64,000 nt of DNA from Thamnaconus septentrionalis (taxonomy: Eukaryota > Chordata > Actinopteri > Tetraodontiformes > Monacanthidae): contig CM020505.1 of NCBI GenBank assembly GCA_009823395.1, positions 24,024,129-24,088,128 on the forward strand, given 5' to 3'. Below are positions 22,546 through 35,584 of this stretch, piece after piece (position 1 is the stretch's first letter; each line of letters begins with the position of its first letter). The position numbers and the translations under genes were made by a program. The notes under the pieces were generated by a model. The model had not been told where the DNA came from. It was given only the letters and a program-made list of their open reading frames with translations, and did no database searches.

Positions 22546-23669
22546 CCTCGGTGGTGGTGGTGGTGGGGGTGGGGGTGGGGGTGAGGTGAGCCCCCTCCTC
22601 TCTGTCTCGGACCAGCAGCGCCACTCCAATCATGGTAATTGGCCGCCGGTCCACTCCTTGTTTAACATCGCTCATCAGACCAAATGCGTTTTGCTTTCAG
22701 CTTCATGGATTTTTTTTCTTTTCTTTCCTCCTGCGGTCATTGTGTTTTCTTTCCTCCCTCCATCTCTCCCTCCCTCCCTCCATCCCTCCATCCCTCCCTC
22801 CCTCCCTCTGCTCGCTCGGCTCCTCGACTTGTGTGCAGGTCACCTCTTGAGGTCGTGTCCAGTCGTTTGTCAGATGTGGCCCCCAGTGATCAATGCTGTC
22901 CTACACTCAGTCACTGCGATCAATTATGTATCACATGCGTTGACTCACTCCAAGTGGCCTCCTTTATGTGACTGTGAAAAAACCAGGGGGGGCGGGGCTT
23001 GTCAGTCGGCTCCGTCCACTCAGTTCCTTTGGTTTTGTACGTCAGACTTTATTGTCACCGTCAACACCAACATTAACTACTGCAGTCAGTTTTAGGCAGA
23101 AGCTCCACATGGCAGTGAGAACAGACCAAAGCATAGAGGAAAACCACCAATAATATAATTGTGTCTGCGCTGCTGTCAATAATTAAGACCAGTGCAAAAA
23201 CACAGGGAGTAATTCCATATTGTATCATAATAATAATGACTACTACTACTACTACTCATAATAAGAATAAGTGGCTTTGCCTGTGTTTTCTGAAGCTCCC
23301 TCCTACTCTTCACTGGGTGATTTTCAGGTGAGCCTCGTGGTTCTTGGAGGGACGGGAGTTGTTTGTGTCTGGATGCATCCTGATGGACGGAGCAGGGACG
23401 CAGCAGTGAAAGTTGCTTTTGGCACTTTTACTTCCTACATTTTTCCGTAAATGCCAGCATTCTCTACTCCTTACACTGACAACAAGGTCATAAATGATGT
23501 TTAAAAGATACAAATTCTGTTCAAAGCAGTTGACTTACTGCCATAGTTGCTATTTGAACTCTGCTGTTGTGTAGTAAAGAATACAGCTGGATCATATTTT
23601 AGAGGGAGACTATTTGAAAGTAGCCCTGCTTATCTATTACAAAAAGACTTTTAACGTTTACTTATGTAC

Positions 23670-23775
23670 ATATCAGACCCTGTACCTTCTTACTGTTACT
23701 TGAGTAAAGAAGTTGAATCAGTACTTTTATTTTACCAGAGTATTTTACCTGCACTCTTACCTAAAGTACGGATCT
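23670..23775. mobile_element. Probable fish DNA-element fragment (TACTTGAGTAAA type)
   Basis: The blocks TTACTGTTACTTGAGTAAAG, AGTACTTTTATTTTACCAG and ACTCTTACCTAAAGTAC resemble a dispersed teleost element rich in AGTACTTT and TTGAGTAA words. No ends or target duplication are visible. Assignment is by resemblance only. Confidence 0.35.
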
Positions 23776-24221
23776 CGTGCTGAATGGAGTTTCCTGTCGT
23801 TCCTGTCGGCTCTTAATTCTTTTCTCTCTTTTCGCTGCTTTGTTTTCTTCCAACAAAGCATCTAGCTTTAGCGGGAAGCTAACAACCTTTGTGCTTTTTG
23901 CAGGACGGTGAAAACAGAGGGCTAGATATTGTAATGAGATTGGATTTTTTTTTTTTTGAGTGGATAATAAATCAAGCGAGTCTGCACTCTAGAAAAAATG
24001 GGTAAAAATATTTTAAGAACAAAGCTGAAAAATAATTAACAATGTAGTAATTAACAATATTGTTTTGTTATTAAACAATTCATGAGCAAAACAACATGTA
24101 AATGTTTCAGCTAAAAAAAAAAAATCAGTTTAATCCACATAACTCATGCAAAGTAATTATAAACATTAAATTCATACTATTAATCATGATGATTGTGAAG
24201 AGTGGGGGAAGTCAGCACACG

Positions 24222-24267
<46 letters not shown>

Positions 24268-24559
24268 GTCCATTTGGCCTGACATTGATTTCCTGAGTCG
24301 TGGTGGTCGCTGGCGTGTCGAGACTCTCACAGCTCAGCACAACACAGGACTGCTGTGTCAACTGTGACCCCCCGCAACCCCCGCTGCCCCCCAGGAGCCG
24401 GGGTGACTCAGGTGAAATGAGGGGGTCAGAGGTCAGCTGTCCATGGTGTCAGGCTTGCTGATCAGGAAGTGTTTCTCTCCCACAGCCAGCGTCATGTTCT
24501 GCACACACGCTCGCAAAATCTGCCCCAAAAAAACCCAGGACCGGGGAGGAGCTTCCTGT

Positions 24560-24573
24560 CCAGCAGGGGGCGG
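24560..24573 (+). promoter_or_regulatory. CTCF-like motif CCAGCAGGGGGCGG
   Basis: It agrees with the CTCF core CCASYAGRKGGCRS at all 14 positions. It lies in the middle of the fto-irx3 interval. No occupancy data are available, and this core also occurs by chance in GC-rich DNA. Confidence 0.4.
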
Positions 24574-25703
24574 GGCGGCGGGTTCGACGGGCCGGGCTGG
24601 AAACAAGCCTGCAGCGACTTCAGTACCGGTGGTGTGGTCCAGTTTGTTCTATAGTGGCTGTACTCTGACCCCCGGCCAAGTGAAGGTACTGATGCGCATC
24701 TTTGCACATTTCTCAGTGGCTGTACGGTAATTCAGGACCTTTCTGGTGGTGAGAGGGTGAATAGCTACGTATGACGGAGAGACACTCCACCACTGCTCCG
24801 CATGCTGCAGTTCAGGAAGCGGCCACTAGTCTCGACAAACTCGTAAATAAAGGTCTATTTTAAGGCATTTTATTTTTCTTCCTGGAAGGGCTGCAGCCTG
24901 ATTGGAACTACTTCTGTAGTTTGATTGGAAAACATTCATTTGCACATTTAGATTTAAACTTCCATCAGCACTCTTTGCCTCAAAGAGATTTCTGTCAGGA
25001 AGCCTGTAGTTACCAGCAGACACAGAGCAACATGCTGCTGTATCTCAGCGTCTTGTTTTCTTGTAATTTTTATTTATGCTGCAGTTCCAGCGGCGCCGCT
25101 GCTGCTTTTCAAAGACTCGCTTTCAGGAATTATTGTAACTTTTCGCTTGTCGTGGTCTGGAGGCCCAAAAATACCTGATTGTGTTTAACTAACAGAGCTA
25201 CGTTGTTTGCTTTCAGACGCTAAAAATATTTGCTTATGTTTGGGAAAACATTATGGTTTGCCCTAAAAATAGTTTTTCCAGGCAACATCAAACAGGAGCT
25301 GCGATGACCGCCGGCTCTAACTTCTCCCATGTGCGCTGCTGCACCATCACTGTCCACTCTTGTGGAATTCTCGCCACTGCTGGTTATTATTTGGGCAACA
25401 AGCTGCATCGGAGAGCCCAGTCAGTCCGGTTCCGAGCGGCTCTCTGGCCTTGGCGTTTTCTCAATCACTTCCTCATCCTGCTTTTGTGGGAGAAACATCA
25501 GCAAACACGTTGTGAGTTGTTGTTTTTTTTGATGGTCGAGACCTTTTGCCTCCAGTCAGCGGCGGCTTCACGCTTCCAAACGGACCTCCTGTCGCTCCAC
25601 CGCTCCTTCCTTCCATCCTCCCTCCTTCCTTCCTTCCATCCTCCAGTCAGAGAGCTCACAGTTGTTCTGAGCGGCTCCGGCCTCCTGCTTGGTGCTACGA
25701 GGG

Positions 25704-25740
<37 letters not shown>

Positions 25741-26632
25741 TGCAGCTCTGCCGGCCCACTTTCCTTTTCCTCGCTCTGCATCTGAAGCCGCCTCTGCTGG
25801 CCGTCCGGATCAAACCGGTCCGCAGTGTGGTGCCCACTTCTGTGCGTAAACAAGAGGAGGCCGGTGGGTTCGGAGGCTCACAGTCGGGGGGCGCCGTCCT
25901 CCTCCCTGCTTCCTCCTTCCATCCCTCCATCCTCCCTCGCTCCTCCTGGCTGCCTTCTGGAAGGCACTCTTACAGAGTGTCGTTTTGTTTGTTCTTTTTT
26001 GTTTTTTGTTTTGTTTAAAACAATAAAATAGAATCAAGCAGATTCTTTATGATTCAACATTCGTCAAAATCAACCAAAAACACAAATCAGACTCAAACAT
26101 CACTGCTGCATGTCATGTGATGGCAACATTTCCATTGTACCCAGTCTCTGTCATTCATAGTTGGTGATGTGAATCAGAATAGCGTCCTCATCCCTTCAGT
26201 CACAGTGTTATTATAAAGATTGTGAAATTCCCAGATCTCCCTGACTATCATATCCAGGTTGATGGAAGCTGAGGAAGTTGCTCTCTTCATTTTCCCCTCT
26301 GTCTCACTCTGCTAGAGCCACATGATGAGAAGATGTTTCAGGGGTGAGGAGCAACGAGGAGATCAGCCTGGTTTTCTGTGGAAACTCTAGAGGTCCAGAG
26401 GTGTTTGGGCAGGATTCCTCTGACTTCCTGCTCCTCAGTCTAGGTTCATTGTCCTGTGGTTGGAATTGCTCACTTCTGTTTCATTTTCCAACTCCATGCC
26501 GACGCTCCCGTAAACGGGATTCTGGATTTCCTCCCTGTAAAAAATGTGCATTTTGCGGTCACCATTCACCGTATTAAGTAAAAATATATTCCATCAGCTA
26601 AAAGCGCCTTCATGTTTTAAAGGAGAAACTGT

Positions 26633-26712
26633 CTCTTCTTCTTCTTCTTCTTCTTCTTCTTCTTCTTCTTCTTCTTCTTCTTCTTCTTCTTCTTCTTCTT
26701 CTTCTCCTTCTT
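26633..26712 (+). repeat. CTT triplet array (about 25 units)
   Basis: A pure TTC/CTT run; the minus strand is a GAA repeat. Confidence 0.95.
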
Positions 26713-26987
26713 CCCAAAGGGCGGCTGAAGTTTAAACGCCTCAGATCTTCACTCGTCCTCGCCTTGAAAAAGAAGAAGACAAAGAAGACAGCCACTCTTC
26801 ACTTTCACACCTCTCTCTCTCTCCCCCCCCCCCCCACCCCTCCTTCTCGCCTTCTTCCTCCACTCGCTCGCTCGCTCACTCGCTCACTCGCTCTGTCCAG
26901 GGAGTCATTATTGCTTTGGTAAATATTTCATAGGCCTCAATACCTTTGCACACAGCCACCTGTCAGCCAGCCGCCTGTCCTCTTCCC

Positions 26988-27026
<39 letters not shown>

Positions 27027-27398
27027 CTCGGATAGACAGATCAAATGAAAGAGAGCAAACTGGAGGAGGAAGAGGAGGAGGAGGAGAGGAGGAGGAGGTC
27101 CGGCTCTTCCTCCACTTCCTGCCTGCTGCACATTTACATTTCCAGAGAGTCGACTGTGGCGTCAGCCTCCTTTCAAAGCTCCTCTGGATGTTGTCAAATC
27201 TGTGAACGACAACGTTTTGTTTTCCGCTGCTGCTGCTGCCCCACCCCCGCCCCACCCACACCCCCAACCTCCCTTTTTTTTATTCTTGCCCACAAAGGCA
27301 GAGTAAAGAGAGGAGAGAGGGAGCTGGAGGAGGGCGAGGCGAGGGAGAGAGGGAATACTAAGCTTCTCCTTCCTTTGACCTTAGGGAGGCCAGTGAGG

Positions 27399-27400
<2 letters not shown>

Positions 27401-27445
<45 letters not shown>

Positions 27446-27472
27446 CAACAGCAGCAGCAGCAGCAGTAACAG
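27401..27472 (+). repeat. CAG triplet array with AACA interruptions
   Basis: About 20 CAG units in two blocks separated by AGTAACAACAG. Confidence 0.95.
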
Positions 27473-27573
27473 CTCCTCCTCCGTCCTCTCCACCTGTTTA
27501 CCTTGATGAGCAGACAGAGTGGGGCTCTTGCATCACCTGCTGCACCTCCTTTTTTATTTTGTGCCCCAACCCC

Positions 27574-27576
<3 letters not shown>

Positions 27577-27620
<44 letters not shown>

Positions 27621-27787
27621 CTCCTTCTCCTTCTTCTTCACTGGGAAAAAGAAAAGGTTAAAAAGGGAGCGGAGGAGGAGCAGAGATGAAATATTCAGCC
27701 TGGTTGGAAAGGCTTGTTGCCACGGAGCTTTGACTTCATCAATAAATGGTCACCAGTGGCCTCCTCCACTGCACCCTCATATGTATG

Positions 27788-27840
<53 letters not shown>

Positions 27841-27987
27841 ATATATATATTAAATATATATGTGTGTGTTGTTCACACAGCCCCCAGGCAAAAGCCCTGC
27901 CAGTAAGTTCCAGCCCTGAAATATGGATCAGGTGTGAAATGCCTCTGGACACTCTCCCAAGTCACTCTGATGTTGAAGAAAGCTCCG

Positions 27988-28034
<47 letters not shown>
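27577..28034. repeat. CA-GT-CA triad
   Basis: A CA array (27577-27618), a GT array (27785-27837) followed by a short TA run, and a CA array (27990-28034). The arrangement matches that at 10098-10350. Confidence 0.95.
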
Positions 28035-28036
<2 letters not shown>

Positions 28037-29154
28037 GTAAAATGTCGCCAATAGAGACAGAAATCAGAAACATTTCCGCCTCCTTGGACAGAAAAAGTGC
28101 AGTCGCTGTGATTTGCAGGATGTTTCTTCTTCAGCCACACTTGAAATTTTTCATACTTTTTCATAAAATCACACAGAGACAGAGAGACAGTGAAGACCGT
28201 CGCCATACGTTGCTGCTCCGCCTCCCCTGTGGTTTGCTGCTACTGTTTGTGTAGGTGCAGAGCTGGATGCTCAGCTTCCTCTGAGTTTTCCTGTGCTTGT
28301 TCTCTCGCACCAGCCGGCCGCTCCTCGTTCGCTTGCAGTGAACGACAGGAGGCTGGAGTGTTGCAGTCAAGACGGCACCAACCCAGACCAAGAGCTGATC
28401 AAGACTCCAGAGCGTCCACATCCAGACAAGAAGACTTTTGGGGTTCCAGGCCCGACCAAGACGGTGGATATGAAAGAAGAATAACAAGCAAACACAACTA
28501 CTGACCAGTATCTTTTTCCAGTTCCAGTTTGCTTACACCAATGGAACAGCAACATTTCCTTTCAGCAAGCTGTCTCTCAGTCATTTCCTTGAACATTTTG
28601 CTGCTTTGCCCGATATTTTGAACCATTTTCAAAACAACAACTTTGCTTCTTAAAATTAAAAATCAACTGAAGTGGAAATAAGGGTGCAGGGTGTCACTCT
28701 GGGTGTCACCAACAGAGTGAAACATGGCAGCCGCTGCATTCTCCTCTGTTATTATCGTGTCATTACCGCGTTGGCTGCGTCCCAATGGGCTTGGTCAAAA
28801 CCCCAGAGTCAGCCCAGTCCAGACCGAGACCAGAACCAGTAAAAATAACTCCAGAGAGACCGACTGAGACTGAGACCCCCCTCCAGTACCACAACACTGT
28901 CACAAACTCCAACTGGGTTTGGTTCCGTCTGTCTCCTGGCTCGGACGCTGGCCTGCCAAGCGTCCCGATCCCCGGCACTCGCCCCCTGTTGGACGGCTCG
29001 GCTCGGAGCCTCTGGATGGCGGTCTGACCTCCTCCCCCCACCCCCACACGACTCTCTCTCTCTTGCTCTTGACTGACAAACCAGGGGAGGGGAAGGAACG
29101 ACGTCAGGAACAGAGGAGACAGAGAGTTGCAGAGGCATTAGGAGGGAAGAGGAC

Positions 29155-29310
29155 GGAAGTGAAGATTGTCCTTTTGGAGATTACATATAAGTCCATTTGT
29201 ATTTCATTTGTGTGAGTGGAGATATGGTCTCAGTCTAGCCAGGCCATTTAGCCGCCGCCGCGCTAATCTGCAGGTGAAAGAGGGACTGCGGCCGAGATAA
29301 AGGCGCCCTT
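29155..29310. promoter_or_regulatory. Candidate enhancer island
   Basis: Unique sequence with CATATAAGTCCATTTGTATTT, an E-box-like CAGGTG and GAGATAAAGG (GATA core). No reading frame of note. Confidence 0.3.
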
Positions 29311-29381
29311 GAAGACAGGTGGGGCTGCTGAGCAGCAAGTTGAGCTCAGGTCAGGAAGCATTTCTGCCTCATTGCTTCTCC

Positions 29382-29421
<40 letters not shown>

Positions 29422-30289
29422 ACGAGGAGAATATGCAGTGTGCGAACACACTTGCCCTGCAGCCATAAATCAGCAATAGGAAGTGTGGTGACACAGGCTG
29501 TAGGGGCCTGCACTGCTGATATGGACTGCAGCTATAATGGGAGGAAGACATCAGCTGATCTTTACAAGCCTGCAGGCTTCTGGGAATGACTGCTGTACAA
29601 GGGAAAGCCCCCCACCCCTATAGTGTTTCTCTGTCACTGCCACAGTCCAAACCATTGAGATTTAACAGCAAGGTTTTACAGCTTCTTTTTTTCCCCCTCT
29701 TTTTGATTCCATTTTCCAAAACATCACAATTTTAATTTGTCAAGTAGAGATTGTGTGCATGTGTGTGTTGTGATGTCTTGGCTTACATCCATGAAATATT
29801 GTCAGCTTATTCTCGGCTTCCTGCAGTTTACTTCATTTTCCTTTGCTTTGCTTTGTGCAGGATTCCTTTATGTCTGTTTGTCTTCTGTAGTTGCACAACA
29901 GAAACACACAACAGGTCCCTCTTGCAAACGAGGCCCTCGGTCTCATTGAGGTTTTTTAACCTGGATAAATGAAGGTCAATAAGTGGAGTGAGAGCGTCAG
30001 GAAGCCCCTGGCCACGCCTCCTGCGTGCCCGCTGCTGGACGACAGTGCGTTACTGTCTGTGTTCGCTGCAGACGGTGCACGGCTCTGCTCCACAAAGCTT
30101 TTCCTCTGACTTATTGACGAGCGATCGGCTCCATTACAGCCCCGACCGACAACAAGACAGAAACAACCCTCGCAAAAGTTTCCTACAAGCGCCTCACGCT
30201 CCTCAGTGTTGTCTCCAGTGTTGTGCGCGCGTGTGTGTGCGTGCGTGTGTGTGTAGAAACAAGAAAGAAAGAAAAAAGGGAATGAATGT

Positions 30290-30665
30290 CAGGGAAGATC
30301 CCCCAAAAGCATTTTTTCCCTTTATTTTGCGCCTCGGCTTTGGTCCGACCCTGTCTGGCCTGCTATTATCCTGGGGCGCTATCAGTGTGTAGCTGCCTGC
30401 TCACATCAGGCCTGCAGATAAGGGCTGAATAAATGGAGAGCTGGGCTGGTGGACACAGGTCAAGCCTTGTTTTGCCCCGTGTTTTTTTCATGCCCTGTGA
30501 TGTTGTGTCTGCAGGGGAAGTGGAGGGGCGCGGCGCAGAAACCAAGCTCTTGCAGTCTAATGAACTTATTGATTTCAATTTCAGGGCAGTTCTGGCGCCT
30601 GGACGCCGCCCAGCTTTCATCCATTGCTCAACATAAATTAGTAACTGTGCCTCTTGTTCAGAGAC
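30290..30665. promoter_or_regulatory. Candidate enhancer island
   Basis: About 375 bp without simple repeats: GCAGATAAGGGCTGAATAAA (GATA core), CTAATGAACTTATTG and ATTGATTTCAATT (30568-30580). It resembles a compact cis-regulatory module. Confidence 0.35.
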
Positions 30666-30855
30666 TTCTTCCTTTTTCTTCTTTCCCCCTCCTCCCCCTC
30701 CTCCCTCCTCCTGCCCAACCCCTCCCGCTCCTCTCGTGCCCCCCCGCTCCTGCCCTCCACCCCTCCCCCGCTTGATGTGTCTCTCGGAGACAGGTTGCTG
30801 TCTTGGAAATGCTGTTTTTAAATGTGTTAAAAGCTCCTGTGGTTAGATGGATGCT

Positions 30856-30893
<38 letters not shown>

Positions 30894-31011
30894 CTCAGTG
30901 TTCCACCTGTCCCTGAGAGGGATGCAGCTCACCACCACCACGGAGGAGCAGTTGTGTGTCTGTGTGGATGACGTCTTCCAGCAGGGGGGTCAGAGAGCAG
31001 CTGACAACTGT

Positions 31012-31050
<39 letters not shown>

Positions 31051-31301
31051 TCCATGACATGTGAGCTGCGTCCACTACCAGACGGTTTCGTGTGTCACGT
31101 GCGCGACGTGTTTTTTCTCTGCAAATTTGCTGCACGTATGAGAAAGGAGGGAGCGCAGAGGGCGAGAGAGAAGCAGCGAGGCCACTGGGTCTCACTGGGA
31201 CAGGAAGTCTTTCCTCTGGTCTAACGAGCCTAACGAGCGCTGACCACATCATGTGATAGCACCCCCACCCCCCTCCTCACCCCCCAAGGTGAAGTCTAAC
31301 C

Positions 31302-31851
31302 CAGGCGTGGGCAAACTGCGGCCCGTTAAGCTTTTTAATCCGACCCTTAATCCGAACTTGGACAATTGATATTAATAGTCAGTCAGTCATCAAACAGCTG
31401 CATCTCCTCCATGTTGTCAGTGTTTTCAGAGTCATTTCAATAAAGAGCTCAACCCCCTGGTGGTCTAGGGGAGGTTCTAGGAGGTTCTGGATGGTTCTGG
31501 GTGGTTCTAAGAGCTCAACACCCTGGTGGTTCTGGATGGTTCTGGGTGGTTCTAAGAGCTCAACACCCTGGTGGTTCTGGATGGTTCTGGATGGTTCTGG
31601 GTGGTTCTAAGAGCTCAACACCCTGGTGGGCCTTCAAAGACGCTGAATTGGTTGAGGCTTTGCTTTGCTTCATTTTCCATTGACATTACAGCAACATGTT
31701 TTCTCCATGATATCCCAGGATAGATTGTTTCCTCCTATGAGGTGGCTCACCAGAACACTCCATCCATCTGCTGCTGCTCCGCTACCCCCCTCTGGCACAC
31801 TGTAGTACAACCCACTGCGGCCCCACCAGTCAAAGAGTTTGACCTCCGCTG
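31302..31851. mobile_element. Nonautonomous hAT-type element with 8-bp target duplication (copy C)
   Basis: The left end is CAGGCGTGGGCAAACTGCGG; the inverted right end reads CAGCGGAGGTCAAACTC. The flanks are GTCTAACC (31294-31301) and GTCTAAAC (31852-31859), an 8-bp duplication with one mismatch, as expected of hAT transposition. Internal GGCCCG-type ends and a TTTTCCATTGACAT block match the other copies. It encodes no transposase. An internal minisatellite has expanded at about 31449-31630. Confidence 0.85.
31449..31630 (+). repeat. Minisatellite inside hAT copy C
   Basis: Tandem units combine GAGCTCAACACCCTGG with two to three repeats of a TGGTTCTGGATGG/TGGTTCTGGGTGG 10-bp submotif and end in TTCTAA. 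About three higher-order units are visible, of unequal length. The other copies lack this array, so it arose within this insertion. Confidence 0.85.
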
Positions 31852-32084
31852 GTCTAAACCGTTAAAAGGTCCAGTCGCTATACGTAGATGTGCTTCCAAA
31901 TCTGATACTCTGGGAATGAGAAGAAGAAAACCTCAGTCCGTGAGGTCCAGGTCAGTGCTCTGGAGCCACCAGTTGGGCCTCCTGCTGGCAGCAGCAGCAG
32001 CAGCGACAGTGGTGGTAGTGGTGGGAAAATTGATGCTGAGTAGCAGCGGTTTTAATAGGCTTGTCACAGTCGTATTGTTTATGT

Positions 32085-32329
32085 CGTGTTCCAGATTAAT
32101 CCATTCTCCCTTTATGAGCCTCTGCAGCCACCGTAAATTGCCAGCACGCGGCCGCTCGGCCCGCTGAGCTACGCCTCGGGGATCAGCGCCACACACGGGC
32201 AGAAAATAAATCATTTCCCCCGGATTTAACAGCGGCCAATACCTGGGCCCTTTGTAAATAAAGCCATAGATGTTTTTAAACCCTCCCCTCGCTGTCGAGC
32301 CTCCGGGGCTCTTATTGAATCTCAAAAAG

Positions 32330-32330
<1 letters not shown>
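32085..32330. promoter_or_regulatory. Candidate enhancer island
   Basis: It holds CAGATTAATCCATTC (K50 homeodomain-like TAATCC), GGCAGAAAATAAATCATTTC and TTTGTAAATAAAGCC (forkhead-like), and stops at the GA array. Confidence 0.35.
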
Positions 32331-32380
<50 letters not shown>

Positions 32381-32773
32381 GAAGAAGGGGGACAGGGGGT
32401 GAGGGGGTGAAACAGAGGAGGGAGTAGAAGTCAGGAAAAGAGATTCCAAGCTGGGAAGGATGAAGGGACGCGACGCAAGGCGGCAGAAAAACAGGCGAGC
32501 GGAGCGAGAGGATGTAGACGTTGGCCGAGGCGGCGCGGCGTGCGAGTGCAGGTTGAGATCTGTCAGACTGCCTGAACACAGGGACCCCGAAGCAAGGCAG
32601 CGCAGAGCTGCAGGCTTCCAAGCATCGCTGGGGCCGACCAGCAGGGGGAGGAGGAGGAGGAGAAGAAGAGGAGGTGGAGGAGGAGGAGGAGGAGCAGCAG
32701 CTTTGCTGTGGCTCTCACCTGCCGGTTCCTGCGATGTAACGACGCCAGAGACAGGAAGTAGAAAAGAAAGAGG

Positions 32774-32782
<9 letters not shown>

Positions 32783-32851
<69 letters not shown>

Positions 32852-32936
32852 GAGACAGCCAAAGGGAATGGGGAATGTCAGGGGCTTCATGACTTAAACA
32901 TGACCTGCTATGTGAAAATGCTTCCTGTGTATTCTG

Positions 32937-33008
<72 letters not shown>
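32783..33008. repeat. GA array followed by CT array (opposite strands)
   Basis: GA (32783-32854) and TC (32941-33008) arrays of about 70 bp each are reverse complements separated by about 86 bp, a potential long hairpin. Confidence 0.95.
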
Positions 33009-33010
<2 letters not shown>

Positions 33011-33049
33011 TGCTTTCAAGAGCTCAAAGTTTGCTTTTCTTCCCGGTTG

Positions 33050-33370
33050 ACAAAATATTCCCCCGTTGCTAAATGCTAATTAGCGGCCAGCGTGGAGGTG
33101 GTGGGTCGGCTGTGATCCTGCACGACCAGCGACGCCTCTGCCGCTTCCTGCCCTCCGTGCAGCGTACCCGCCCACAGTTGAGGTATAAATATACAAAGGT
33201 ATATAGAAATATATAAATATTGCTTGTGAAGAGCCGCCTCGCCGCTAATTCATTCTTTACACAGGCGTTTAATCCATCCATTATTCAGCGCTCCAACAAC
33301 GCCAGGGGGCAGAACCCAGCCTCCGTCTCTCCGTCCGGCTGCACATCTTTTATTCAGCGCCGGCGCAGGT
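33050..33370. promoter_or_regulatory. Candidate enhancer island
   Basis: It contains AAATGCTAATTAGCGG, a palindromic homeodomain site, then AT-rich GTATAAATATAC and CCGCTAATTCATTC. It lies directly right of the CT array. Confidence 0.35.
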
Positions 33371-33889
33371 GAGTCCAACAGGACACCCGCCTCCGTCTGT
33401 ACACTCTGTTGTCCCGCCCCTTCCTCCGCCCTCACACCTGACTTCCTGTCTCTGTCTGTCGTCAAACCCCCAGCGGCCCAGTCGTTTCAATGGAGCAGAC
33501 GCCCTGAAAGATTTTGGCTTCGGCGTCTTGCGGCCCTCATTTAGCAAGTGGCGGTCGTGTCACTTCCCATCATGCCTCTGTAACTCCCATGATGCATCAG
33601 GACGCATCAGCCAATCAGAAGGAGCCGAGACACAGCAGCTGGAGCTGCAGAAAGTGGTTCTTCTGCACTGCAAACCCATTGGTTCACCACTGTGAACAAA
33701 ACTAGCTTCAGGAGGAGGAGCAGGAGGAGGAGGGGAGGAGGAGAGGAAGAGGAGGAGTTCTGGTCTCCGGGACCACAACATTACGAGATGTGGGGAGCCG
33801 AAGTGCAGTTCGCAGGGCTGGTAAGTGAAGAAGAAGAAGAAGAAGAAGAAGAAGAAGAAGAAGAGCCGTGTTAACACTAGCAGGCATTA

Positions 33890-34375
33890 AAGATGGATGT
33901 GTAGCAGAGACTTTGCATTAAACTCTGACACCTGCCAGCCGAGCGCCGCCGACGCTCCTCTGCAAAGCTTTGTTTTCTTTGCTCCCGAGTCACAAATGAG
34001 AATGAGGCCGAGTTGCTTTGTGGGTAAATTGGGCCGAGCCTGGCCCGCTTTCTCGTTAGAAACCAGCGTCATAATGTGATCTTTGTGAAAACTTGCGTTG
34101 GCTGCAAGGTGTTTGTGCAGCAGCGGGCTGATGGCCTCGGGGCTCGGCGCTGCTGTCGGGGCCCCGCCGAGATTTCCCATCATCCCCGCAGTCTGGCAGC
34201 GGCTGTTCAAACGCCGCCCCGTCTGAAGTTGCCCTTGGTTCTACATGTGTAGCAGTAATTATGAATGAGGGGGACTAAGATCTGTACAAAACCATCAAAC
34301 ATTTTACAGCTTGCTGCTATTGTAATAAAGATCAATAGACACGGAATCAGTCGCGGTTTTGAAGGAGAGGTGCCG
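33890..34375. promoter_or_regulatory. Candidate enhancer island
   Basis: About 480 bp of unique sequence with SOX-like CTTTGTT words, CGTCATAATGTGATCTTTGT, GCAGTAATTATGAATG and GTAATAAAGATCAATAGAC. Confidence 0.35.
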
Positions 34376-34445
34376 CCGTGCATTTTCCCCTCTCTCTCTG
34401 TCTCTCCCTCTCTCTCTCTTTCACTCCCTGTCTCTCTCTCTCTCC

Positions 34446-34480
<35 letters not shown>

Positions 34481-35584
34481 ACTTCCTCCCTTTCTTTCTT
34501 CCTCTCCGTTTTTTGTGTCGCTCGCTCGTGTCCCCTCTCATTTTATCACTTCTCTCTCTCCTCTCTCTCCCCATGCACAGCCAGTGTCGCACGTCCGTTT
34601 TAATTGCCGCCGCTTGGAGCTGCTGTGATGTGAGCAGCTGACAGACAGCCGTCCCGCCAGCAGAGGAAGAGGAGGAGGTGAAGCTGGCCGAGGCCACAAG
34701 TGCACTGCGTGTGTGCAATGCATTCTTCTCCACTTTTCTTTCTTTTTAATGCACGTGCGTCCATATGCCAGCACATCTGTAACATGTGCACGTATGTGCA
34801 TGCTGCACTTTCACAGCGCGGCTGCTTTAGATGTGTTTTTTTTTTTTCTTTCACCCCACGTGTCGGATCATGCATGAAACATGCAGGAAGACCAGATGGG
34901 CCTCAAACGCATGGCGCTCTGCTCGCTACCACCGTCGCTGGAGTCGGTTCCTCCCCTCTCTCCTCCCCTCTCTCTCTCTCTCTCTCTCCCTCCCTCTCTC
35001 TCTCTCCTCTTGGCCGGCCAGAGGTCGTCCGACCCAGGTTGGGAAGACGCAGAGAAGCTGCAGATCAAACAGCGTCGTGTCTGACAGCAGGAGATGAAGA
35101 GACTGTCAGTCGCACCTCAGAACAAAGCATCCGCTCACCTCTGCAAAGCCACGTCAGCGGCTCCCCGTCGGCCCGCTGCCACCAGCGGTGGCTGTACTCA
35201 GGTGATGACTGCGAAGTGATGGAGCAGCGCACACTCCTCCTATAGGCCCAGTGCGTCAGAGTTAGCAGCGGCTGATGGTGAAAGCTGTGAGCTGCTGTGG
35301 ATGCTCAGAAGTGGTAAAACACTCTTCTTCAATGTCCACGTCCTGCTGAAAGATGCAGCAACACTCTGGAGAAGCTTTAGTTCCAACCAGCTGCCTGTGA
35401 CCTCTGAGCAAAGTCTCTTCATTCTGTTGTCATTTTCAAAAACATTTTGCAGAAATCTTCAGAAAGATTTAGTATTACATAATAATAATAATATAATAAT
35501 AATAATAATAATAATACATTATCATTGTTATTAAGTAAATGAAACAAATATTTGTCATAAACAGGACAGATTAGAACAATAACT

